Positions 10,659-19,900 of a stretch of 20,685 nucleotides of DNA are shown here, one piece after another. The notes beneath the pieces were generated by a model, which was given only the letters and a program-made list of their open reading frames with translations, was not told the DNA's origin and did not search any database. The number at the start of each line of letters is the position of its first letter. The stretch's first letter is position 1. The stretch lies in IMG/VR virus record IMGVR_UViG_3300023176_002506, positions 1 to 20,685 of that record. The stretch is one strand, 5' to 3'. The position numbers and the translations under genes are program-made. Source of the DNA: a virus.

Positions 10659-11182
10659 TGACAAACGGCAGAGACTTACTCTACATCTCTAGAGAGCAAG
10701 AGATGGCACTTATAGAAGAGATGATCTATAAGATTAAAGTGTCTAAACCAGACATTCATCCGAGTAAGACCTGCTTTCTTTGTGTCTCCCCAGACTACTC
10801 AGGCATCGTGACGCAACTTCTGTCTCACGGTCTGAGTATGGATGGGGAGATTTTTCATATTGAGTCAGTTAACGTCCCATTCCCAGATGAGGATGCACAA
10901 CAATACAAAATTAACTTTGAGTTAAACTTTGCAGAGTGGGTATTAGATTGGAAAAATTTTGTGTTGATTGAGGCAGGGGTAATCCGAGGTAGCAACTACA
11001 CTTGGATTACCAATACCATGGAAAAGTTTGTAGAGAAGAATTATTATACTGTTGCTCTTTGCGAAAATATGCTTAGCAAGTTTAAGAGCGACTTTGTGTC
11101 ACTCTATTATGACGATTATATGACAGACTTACATTTTTGGTGGGAGAAACCAAATAACCACTGGCCCTGGGACTATAAATAA
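10658..11182 (+). CDS. Hypothetical protein, 174 aa (phosphoribosyltransferase-like?)
   Basis: An alpha/beta protein whose layout recalls a type I phosphoribosyltransferase: strand CFLCVSPDYSGIVTQLL (residues 39-55), then a central FVLIEAGVIRGSNYT (residues 101-115) in the place of the PRPP loop, and a C-terminal W-rich end (FWWEKPNNHWPWDYK). In active enzymes the loop reads hydrophobics-DD-x-x-x-TG-x-T; here Asp-Asp is Glu-Ala and Thr-Gly is Arg-Gly, so catalysis would be doubtful. This assignment is a fold guess by eye. An unrelated virion-assembly protein is equally possible. Start overlaps the previous stop (TAATG). Confidence 0.55.
   Translation: MTNGRDLLYISREQEMALIEEMIYKIKVSKPDIHPSKTCFLCVSPDYSGIVTQLLSHGLSMDGEIFHIESVNVPFPDEDAQQYKINFELNFAEWVLDWKNFVLIEAGVIRGSNYTWITNTMEKFVEKNYYTVALCENMLSKFKSDFVSLYYDDYMTDLHFWWEKPNNHWPWDYK
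11174..11181 (+). promoter_or_regulatory. T4-type late promoter (TATAAATA)
   Basis: An exact TATAAATA, the -10 used by T4 gp55-type late sigma factors, overlapping the stop codon of the previous gene. Transcription would start near 11193 and run into the 63-aa gene, gp25, gp6 and the giant structural gene. The match, the position and the late nature of the genes behind it agree. Confidence 0.6.
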
Positions 11183-11238
11183 ATTCGTAGTGATAGAAAC
11201 CACTATAAAAGTTCTGTTGACCCCTAAAGGAGAGACAG

Positions 11239-11430
11239 ATGGCAAATCACCCTATTCCAGATCAAGGCAACGAATTTATCAAGTCGGGAATGGTGTTAAT
11301 CACCGACCCTAGAAGTGATAAATACCTGGGTAAGGTGCATAAGCACCCCAACGATCCGCCCAAAGATCGTTATTCAAAATGGTGTGGTGGTAAAAATGGG
11401 TTTGACGATTTCGTTGAGCGTTGGCACTAA
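11239..11430 (+). CDS. Small basic hypothetical protein, 63 aa
   Basis: A 63-residue protein preceded by a strong ribosome site (AAAGGAGAG, about 6 bases before the ATG), one of the best in the window, so it is probably made in quantity. It has NEFIKSGMVLITDPRSDKY, then a Lys/His/Pro-rich loop (GKVHKHPNDPPKDR), then KWCGGKNGFDDFVERWH. Its stop overlaps the gp25 start (TAATG). I recall no function; conservation next to gp25 would suggest a baseplate or assembly role, which is inference. Confidence 0.7.
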   Translation: MANHPIPDQGNEFIKSGMVLITDPRSDKYLGKVHKHPNDPPKDRYSKWCGGKNGFDDFVERWH

Positions 11431-11840
11431 TGCCCTATAAGTTTAAGTCAGACAAAAACGTAAGTCGCGGGTATCGGGATTTTAACATGACGTTTAATTC
11501 CAATCCAAATACCCGCGACTTTGGTGCTGTCAAAAACGAGAATGCCATCAAGCAGTCCGTCATGAATCTTGTGAAAACAGCACTTGGAGAAAGACCTTTC
11601 CAGCATAACGTTGGATCTAGAGTAAATGCATTGCTATTTGAGCCGTATGATGTGTTTACTGGAGAGGCAATTAAAGACGAGATCAGATCAACACTCTCTC
11701 GCTTTGAAAGGAGAATCTCCGTAAGAGGAGTTGATGTGCGTGATGGGTATGACAACAATCAGATTGAAGTCAAACTTACTTACACAATTATCGGAGAGCA
11801 AATTATTAAAGAAGTAGATTTCGTGCTGGAGAAAGCGTAA
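11430..11840 (+). CDS. gp25: Baseplate wedge protein gp25, 136 aa
   Basis: Homologue of T4 gp25 (132 residues), a baseplate-wedge subunit of the GPW/gp25 family that joins the gp6 ring and primes sheath assembly. The family signature is clear: DFGAVKNENAIKQSVMNLVKT, followed by GERPFQHNVGSRVNALLFEP, and the beta-rich end (IEVKLTYTIIGEQIIKEVDF). I choose the ATG at 11430 (MPYKFKSD) because it makes the TAATG overlap; an ATG-like start three codons upstream lies inside the previous gene. It is followed after three bases by gp6, the usual order. Confidence 0.92.
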   Translation: MPYKFKSDKNVSRGYRDFNMTFNSNPNTRDFGAVKNENAIKQSVMNLVKTALGERPFQHNVGSRVNALLFEPYDVFTGEAIKDEIRSTLSRFERRISVRGVDVRDGYDNNQIEVKLTYTIIGEQIIKEVDFVLEKA

Positions 11841-11843
11841 GTC

Positions 11844-13928
11844 ATGTCGGCAATCCCATCAGAAGTAACGTCACTAGACTTTTTTGAAATAAAAGAGTCT
11901 ATTAGATCATACCTTAGGACTCGTAGTGAATTTACCGACTACGATTTTGAGGGATCTGCTGCGTCTTATTTGCTGGATATTCTAGCATACAATACTTACT
12001 ACACAGCATTCAATGCCAACATGGCGCTGAATGAAGCATTCCTTGAAACTGCAACTGTTAGAGATAACATTGTCAAGATTGCTAAGCAACTTAATTATAC
12101 ACCTAGGTCTATCAAAGCCGCAATGGCAGAGGTGACTGTTGATGTCCAAACAGAAATTGGATCCAACGGTTTGACCTACCCAGAATTTGTGAATCTCAGA
12201 AAGGGAGATTCCTTCATTGCTGAAACGGTGGTTGAAGATTTTATCTTCACACTCATGACAAAGCAAACTGCAGCAGTTGATCCAACAACGGGTATTGCTA
12301 CATTCAAGTGTCTTGCCATCTATCAGGGAAACCTTCTGACCCATTCCTTTATTGTCAACAACACAAAGACAAAGGAATATGTTATCCCAAGTGAAGATGT
12401 GGACACAGAGAGAATGATTGTCTATATCTCTCCCTCGGTGCAGTCCAGCGAAATTGATATCTACAACAAAGCAACGAGTGCCGTTGCATTAGATAGCAAT
12501 TCTCGTGTCTATTTCCTTGAGGAAGTAGATGACCTCAGATATCGTCTTATTTTTGGCGATGGTGTCCTCGGACGTAAATTGATTGATGGTGAGTTTGTCA
12601 AGATTGATTATGTTAGGACCACTGGCGAAGACGCTAACGGTGCTAGAGACTTCCAATTTATTGGTACAGCAACAGACTCACAAGGTAGAGTTATTGCAGC
12701 ATCCTCCATTTCCACAAGGACAGTTACTCCTGCTCAGGACGGGTCTCCAAGAGAAACTCCAATTTCAATCAAATATAATGCCCCCAGACTCTACACTACT
12801 CAAAATAGAGCAGTAACGGAGTCTGACTATGAAAACATCGTTAGACAACTTTACCCACAATCTAAGAGCGTTGTTGCATATGGTGGCGAGAGACTCAATC
12901 CACCTATCTACGGTAAAGTTTTTATTGCAGTCAGACCCCAAACTGGATCGACTCTAAACGAAACGACAAAAGCAAGACTTAGGAATCAACTTAAAGATTA
13001 TTCGATTGCATCTATTGGAATCGAAGTTATTGATCCCAAGGTCTTCTATGTCTTGCCGAAGACCTACGTCTACTACAACGGCAATAAGACAAATCTGACT
13101 GGTAATGATCTTGGGACTAAGATCCTTAAGAATATTGATGATTACAATTCTCAGAATTCTGCCAACAGATACAACGGAAGAATCGAAGCGTCTAAACTCG
13201 CAGCAGTGATTGACAATTCAGATCCTTCCATTTCTGGTAGCACATCTCAAGTAACTCTCGGTCAAAACCTGACAGAATTCAATTTTGGTCAAGTCTTTAA
13301 CCAGTGTCTTGATTTTGGAAACGCACTGTATAATCCAGACAATTATTCTGGCAGCCCGACTTCTGGTAACGGAACGGGAGGTGGATGTGCTCCTAATTTC
13401 TCTGTTGTGAAATCTGGCACATTCTATGCTACTGGATACACTGAAGATCTTGTGGCAGCAGGAACTACTGCAGGTGGCGTTATTCAGACTCCAGCATTTA
13501 GTAGCCTAGAAAATAACCAAACTCTTGTCCCTGTGAATCTTAGAGACGACGGTCTGGGTAATATGATTCTCGTTACCGTTAGGGACGAGCAAGAAGTAAT
13601 TTTGAATACCAATGTCGGCACAGTTGACTACGCATCTGGCACAGTTTGCGTCGGTCCTCTGAATATCGCTTTGACTCCTGATAACACAAATAGGGTGCCT
13701 GTTGTGGTTTATCCTGCTGGTGGATCTCTCACGGTCCCCGCTGGCACAGACCCAACGATTCTAAACCCTCAAGTTAACCCAATCGACTTTACAGTCAACG
13801 ATATTACTATTCCAACGTTTGATCCCAATAACTTTAATGGTTTCAACTTCGGTGGAACATCGACAATAAATATCATTGAATATCCCACGGATACCTTCCA
13901 GTATCCCGAGCTAGACGAGTGCTTCTGA
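11844..13928 (+). CDS. gp6: Baseplate wedge protein gp6, 694 aa
   Basis: Homologue of T4 gp6 (660 residues), which dimerises to form the continuous baseplate ring. Diagnostic parts are the N-terminal stretch with EGSAASYLLDILAYNTYYTA then NMALNEAFLETATVRDNI and AKQLNYTPRS (residues 33-90), the baseplate-J-like middle with YRLIFGDGVLGRKL near residue 236, and RAVTESDYENIVRQLYPQ near residue 325. The last roughly 190 residues (from about 505) include a Gly/Ser/Thr stretch (GSPTSGNGTGGG) and a beta-rich tail, which probably make up the extra length. GGAG 12 bases before the ATG is a modest ribosome site. Confidence 0.93.
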   Translation: MSAIPSEVTSLDFFEIKESIRSYLRTRSEFTDYDFEGSAASYLLDILAYNTYYTAFNANMALNEAFLETATVRDNIVKIAKQLNYTPRSIKAAMAEVTVDVQTEIGSNGLTYPEFVNLRKGDSFIAETVVEDFIFTLMTKQTAAVDPTTGIATFKCLAIYQGNLLTHSFIVNNTKTKEYVIPSEDVDTERMIVYISPSVQSSEIDIYNKATSAVALDSNSRVYFLEEVDDLRYRLIFGDGVLGRKLIDGEFVKIDYVRTTGEDANGARDFQFIGTATDSQGRVIAASSISTRTVTPAQDGSPRETPISIKYNAPRLYTTQNRAVTESDYENIVRQLYPQSKSVVAYGGERLNPPIYGKVFIAVRPQTGSTLNETTKARLRNQLKDYSIASIGIEVIDPKVFYVLPKTYVYYNGNKTNLTGNDLGTKILKNIDDYNSQNSANRYNGRIEASKLAAVIDNSDPSISGSTSQVTLGQNLTEFNFGQVFNQCLDFGNALYNPDNYSGSPTSGNGTGGGCAPNFSVVKSGTFYATGYTEDLVAAGTTAGGVIQTPAFSSLENNQTLVPVNLRDDGLGNMILVTVRDEQEVILNTNVGTVDYASGTVCVGPLNIALTPDNTNRVPVVVYPAGGSLTVPAGTDPTILNPQVNPIDFTVNDITIPTFDPNNFNGFNFGGTSTINIIEYPTDTFQYPELDECF
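13865..13872 (+). promoter_or_regulatory. Possible late-type box before the giant gene
   Basis: AATAAATA, one mismatch to TATAAATA, 60 bases before the giant gene and inside gp6. A single short match in A/T-rich coding DNA; it could allow separate late expression of the giant gene or be chance. Confidence 0.25.
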
Positions 13929-13932
13929 GAAT

Positions 13933-16900
13933 ATGTCTACACTAAGAATTTCCGACAGGGTAGAGCAGCAGTTTCCTGACTTTATCAAGTCGGAAGATAG
14001 ACAACTTATCGCGTTCCTCCAGGAATATTACAAATCCCAGGAGAAAATCGGCAGACCATACAACATCCTCAACGACTTGTTGAAGTGGTTGGATGTTAGC
14101 ACATATACCTCAGATAATTTGACCAGTAGCACTACGGTGCTGCAGTCTGTGGATCTAAACTCCACAGAGGTCGTTGTTGAAGACATTAACGGTTATCAGG
14201 AAACAAATGGCACCCTGATGGTCGATAATGAGATCATGTACTATGAGTCTACTACTCGTGGTCCTGACTCTATTCTGACCCCTGGTATTGCTCCGTTTGA
14301 ATTTGACAAAAAGAAGCAATTCCTAGAAAACCCTTATTTTGGGTTTGATGGCACTCGTCGTAGATTCCCGCTTACCTATCTTGGCACTCCAGTAAGCGCT
14401 GCATCAGCAGATCACCTCATCGTGACCGTCTATGGTCAAACATTACGTCCTGGGGATGACTATACCGTCGATGCCACCGATATCGTCTTTACAGACCCCC
14501 CTAGGGTCCCTGTAGGTGGCGATGACGAAGGATTCACTAGCATCGTCTATCTGGTTGGTTTTGCTGACAAAGTTGTTGTCACCATGGACGAGATTCCTCT
14601 GTCTGAGTGGGATCAGTCTAAGTATTATCCTCTGAGGGTGAATGGGGAAGCATATACTCCCATTTCTGACGTTGGTCTGATTGTTAACCGCACTGGTCAA
14701 CTCCAGCGTCCGTTTGAGCAATATAACGTTTATTATGACAACCTTGTCATGAAGTATGCATTGGGATCCTCGGATACCATGCATGTGCGAGCAGTTGAAT
14801 TTGTGCCTGCCAGTTTTGGATCTGGCGCAAGTGCTGTTTGTAATGTTGAAAACAACCAACTGACTAAAGTCCTTGTTAAGCAAGGTGGTAATGGATATAG
14901 ACTGGAATTTGCTCCTAGGGTAACTATCCAGACCGACACAACAGGAGAATTTGCCTGTGCTAATAGTTTGGTTGGTGGTATTAAGAATATCAATCTTATT
15001 GCTGGTGGTCAGGGGTATACATCATACAATCCCCCGATCCCAACCGTAACTGCACCTACAAACCCTAATGGCAGACAAGCTCAGGTTTCTATAGAAATTG
15101 ATGATGCGACTGGTCAGGTCACCAGCATCAATATCACCGACTCTGGATCGGGATATGACTTCATTCCAGTTATTAACTTCCAGAATCCTGGTGGTGGTAG
15201 AATTACCGATGCCACTATCGACTCCGAAGGTCGCGTAAATGTTGATAGCATTGGCATCACTGCCCCTGGCGTATTTTATTCCAATCCTCCAACTATTTAC
15301 ATCGATCCTGCTCCTGCTGACGGCATTAGCGCTCAGGCAGAGTGCTCTCTGGATTCCAATGGTGGCATTGCTACTGTTACAGTTACCAACCGAGGTCGTG
15401 GGTATACAACACCTCCTAGATGCCGTGTTATCGATCCAGTAGGCGCTCAGGTGCTTGATGTAACTGTTGCATCTGGTGCAGTCACCGATATCGAGCTTCT
15501 TACTGGAGGTAGGGGTTATGAAGATGCTCCATCCGTCTACATTGTTGATGATAGAAAAGATGCATATGGCAATGCCGTTGGCGGCAGAGGAGCCACTGCT
15601 GTTGCTACTATTTTCAATGGTGAGATAACTGACATCAACATTACCAACTTTGGCACAGGATATTCTGAGCAATTCCCTCCCAAAATCTTTATTGCTGAGC
15701 CCAGTGCTGCCAAAGCATCAGTTGACGTTGGATATGATGAAGTTACTGGTTTTGTCATTGAAGAGAGTGGCAGAAAGTATGTGCCTTCATCCTTTAATGG
15801 CGTTGTGCGTGGAGTCTCTTCCACAGTTGAATATGATGACTATGGTAACCAAATCTTTGCAAAAGAATCTCAAACTCGTGTTTCAACTCACCCAGTGGGG
15901 TCGGTTGTCCACAACCTAGATGCAATTTTCATCTATCAACTGTTTGAGAAGTTTAGAAAGCAATATCTCCCCACTATTGAGTTAGATCCGACCAAGGTCA
16001 ACCCAACAGAAGTCATTAAGAATATTCGTGACTTCTATTTGGCAAAGGGCACTGCTCTTGGCGCCAAATTCCTGTTTAAGGTCCTGTTTGGTGAAGAAGT
16101 CGATATTTCTTATCCAAAGGATCAAATCATCTCTCCATCTGCTGCAACTTGGGTTGTTGACACGATTTTGAGATGTCAGATCGTTTCTGGGTCTGCAGTA
16201 AACCTAATTGAGTCTGAGATCGTCCAATATGCCGACGAAGTTGACCAGGATGTCAAATATGCTTCGGCACTCGTTGAAAATGCAATCTCCATCATTAAAG
16301 GTGAAGATACAATTTACGAATTGGTCATTTCTGAGGAAACACTTGTTGGGACATTCAAAATCCCATACAACACTCGTCTTGTCGAGCCTCTGACTACAAC
16401 AGATCAGATTATCACTGTTGACTCCACTATTGGATGGCCAGAGAGAAATGGCACATTCTTTATTTCTGAGACTGAAGAAGTTCAGTATAAGGAAAAATCA
16501 CTCAACCAATTTATCGAATGCACCAGATCTAAAAATGGTGTTGTCGAAGATTGGGATCCAGGGTCTTTGATTTCGTCCAATATCTTCATTTATGCCAATA
16601 AAGGCACAAGCAATGAAGTGAAGATGCGTGTGCTTGGTATTGCTGAAGCAGCAGGCACTGTTCTGGATGATACTGGATCTTACTACCTGCCAGGTGACAA
16701 ACTCAACGTTGCTGCTTTGGGATCCGACTCCCCTGGTGAGCAAAGACTGGAATCCTGGTTCTACAATGTTAAGAAACTGATTCAGGTCGATAACATCGAG
16801 CCTGGTGGTCTTCTTCAGATTGCAACTGTTACCACAGAGCAACCCCACGGTCTGCTTGTGGAAGATACCGTCACAATCTATGGTGCAAACCCAGTTATTT

Positions 16901-19900
16901 ACAACGGCACATTCCAAGTTTCTTCTCGTATCGATGAATATACTTTCTCGTATAGAATCGACACCCCTAGCGACATTGTTCCTGTTGGCAATATTCTGCT
17001 TTCCGTTGACCTCAACAGAGGTAAGTCAACAGAACCTGCAATCAATAGAGTCGTTACCGAGTTTACGACTAATATTCAAAACTCCTTCTTTAACAATAAT
17101 TTTGTGTATGTGGCAGCATCTGGTCTGCCAAACTACAAGATTGGACCCTTTACTGGATCGGCACTTATCCCTGGTAACCAGAGAAAACTGGTTAGGATCC
17201 CCAGGGTTGTTAATACCGTTTCAGAAAGAGAAGAGATCAAACCCAACACCGCTATTGGTGCATGGGTGAATGGTGTCTCTATTTGGACATATAAGTCTGC
17301 TGAGGCAATTCTCTTTGGTCCTCTTACTGGTATTAGTGTTACAAATGCTGGTCAAGACTATGATGCTGGTGCTCCCCCAGTAGTCTTGATCGAAGGTGGT
17401 GGTGGAGCTGGCGCGTCTGCAACTGTTACCGTTAACGGTAGCGTATCCTCTTTTGAGGTCACAAATGGTGGTAGTGGTTATGAAACTTCTCCACTAATCT
17501 CCATCGTTGGTGGAGGTGGCACAGGTGCATCTGGCACCGCTGTGGTTACTAATGGTGTTATCACCAGAATTCTGGTTGCATCTCCTGGTAGTGGATTCAC
17601 TTCCCAACCTAGCATCACCATTACTGGTGGTGGTGGCACGGGTGCTACTGCTATTGCAAACATTCGTGGTCCTATCCAGTCTGTCACTTTGACTAATGCT
17701 GGTAGTGGTTACACATCGCTTCCTAAGGTCACTGTGACCTCTGGTGAAGGTGCTCTAGCACAACCGATCGTCCTGAATGGCCGTATCGTGTCTATTGCTA
17801 CTATTAACTCTGGTAGACGTTATACCACTGCTCCTAGAGTCATTATCAACGGTGATGGATTTGGTGCTATTGCTAAGGCGACTATTGCAACTACTGGTGA
17901 AGACGCTGGTAAAGTAATTGGTATTGAGATCGTAAACAGAGGTATTAACTATACCCAAGGTAACACCACTGTTAGACTTGAAGCAGTTGGCGATTTTGCA
18001 ACGTTTGAAGCGCAGGTGTTTGAATGGAATAAAAACTTTGAATATGAGTTGAATTCCAAGTATGACGTTGCTAGAGGTTACGTCTTTACTGGTCTCAACA
18101 ACCAATATGGTGGTGAATATGCCCACCTCTCCGACCCCAAGGAATTGCGTTATGTGGTTGGCGATAACGTCTTCCTCAATGCAGAAACGAATAGATTCCA
18201 AGAATTAGAGACAAACTATAAGCACTCTCCAATCTTGGGTTGGGCATATGACGGCAACCCGATTTATGGACCTTATGGTTATGGCGATCCCACTGACCAA
18301 AACAGTGGTATCAGAAGACTTCGCACATCTTACAAACTGAAAGATGAGATCGTCTATGACGCTCTGACCAATACAAACCCCGCTAGGGTAGATGGTCCTT
18401 TGCTTTCGGACTATCCTGCTGGATCCTTTGTGCCCGACTATGAGTATGTCTTCCAGTCTGGTGATCTCGATCAGTATAATGGTCGTTTCTGCAAAACACC
18501 AGAGTATCCCGATGGCACCTATGCATACTTTGTAACCATCGACTCTTCTGATGCAGGTATTCCTCAGTTTCCATACATCTTGGGTGGAGCATTCAACTCA
18601 CTCCCAGACTCCTGGAACCTGTCTCAAGGTGCAACTCAAGAAAACATCCCCACAGACGTTGTTAGATATCGTGTGCCTTTTGTTGAGGTTGATATCGATG
18701 TTGAGCGTCAACCAAACCAAGAGTCTGATGTCCTGACGACAGAGAATGAAGGTTGGCCCATCATCTTTGAGATTCAAGATAGCAATCAGGATGGCATCAT
18801 CGATGCTCTAGAGCAACAAGAGCTTCTGGAGATGACCGAGGAAGCAACCCTGCAAATTTATGATTACTTCCCGAAAGTTTCTGCAGAGTCCAAAGTCGAT
18901 ATTGACATTGAAACTGTTACTCAGTTTGAAACTGCACAGATTGATGGTTTCGTTATTGAAAACCCTGGTCAATCTTATCAGGTCAATGACACTATTTTCT
19001 TTGACAACGAAGGCACAGGTGGTTTTGGCGCATCGGCAATCATCGATTCGATTAAAGGTGTTGCAGTCACGTCATATAGTAAGGAGATCATCAACGATAG
19101 ACCCTACGGTGTTATCACAACATCTGAGAATCATGATTTGATTGCTGGCGATGAAATCATTGTCAACTCTGAGCCCATCACCGCCAACACCAACAAGACT
19201 TTCAAAGTTAAGGTGGTGTCTGGTATTGAAGATGTTACCGTTGATATCCCTGGTAGTGGATATACAGCGACCATTCCTCCCACTTATGAGCTGATCAGCA
19301 ACAATGGTAAAGATGGTGAGTTTTCAATTAACCTCAGATCCGATGGTGTTGCAGATTCCTTTAATATCATCAACTCTGGTAATGGTTTTGATATTAACGA
19401 CCCCCCGCAGATTCGTGTCAGTCACCCACAATCGTTTACCAAGACTAGATATTGGTTGTCTGAATATCTGAATGATGGTGGCACTCTGCAGGTCCACGAT
19501 TCGACAATTACCAGCAAGAGAGAATACTACGTTTGTGGATCTCTTGAAGAAACCGAAGATGACGATATGCTCGGCATCCTCGCTAAGTTTGATGTCAATG
19601 GAGATGTGCTTTGGGTTAGGACTTTGCTGCCCAACAACGCTGGCGTCAAGAGAATGGAATTCGTTTCTCTGTATGTTGATGACACAGAAGAAAACGACGC
19701 CATTTATGTTGCAGGCCAAACATATGATCCCAACAACGCAGCATTTAACCCTGATATCTGGTTTGGTAAGTATATCTCCGAAAGAGACGCTCAGAATGCC
19801 CCCACAGGCACTCTACAGTGGCAGAAATCTATCGCAGGTATCTCTGGTCCTGCCAGAAGGGATTTCGTAAGTGATATCTATCTGGATCAGAATAAGTCAA

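Noticed and set aside
11187-11203. TAGTG/CACTA hairpin before the 63-aa gene as a terminator
   Set aside because: Only 5 bp of stem and no T-run; a terminator between the late promoter and its genes would make little sense.
17395-17650. GGTGGTGG runs as a simple DNA repeat or phase-variation tract
   Set aside because: They encode Gly linkers between protein repeats, are in frame and are too short and interrupted for slippage.
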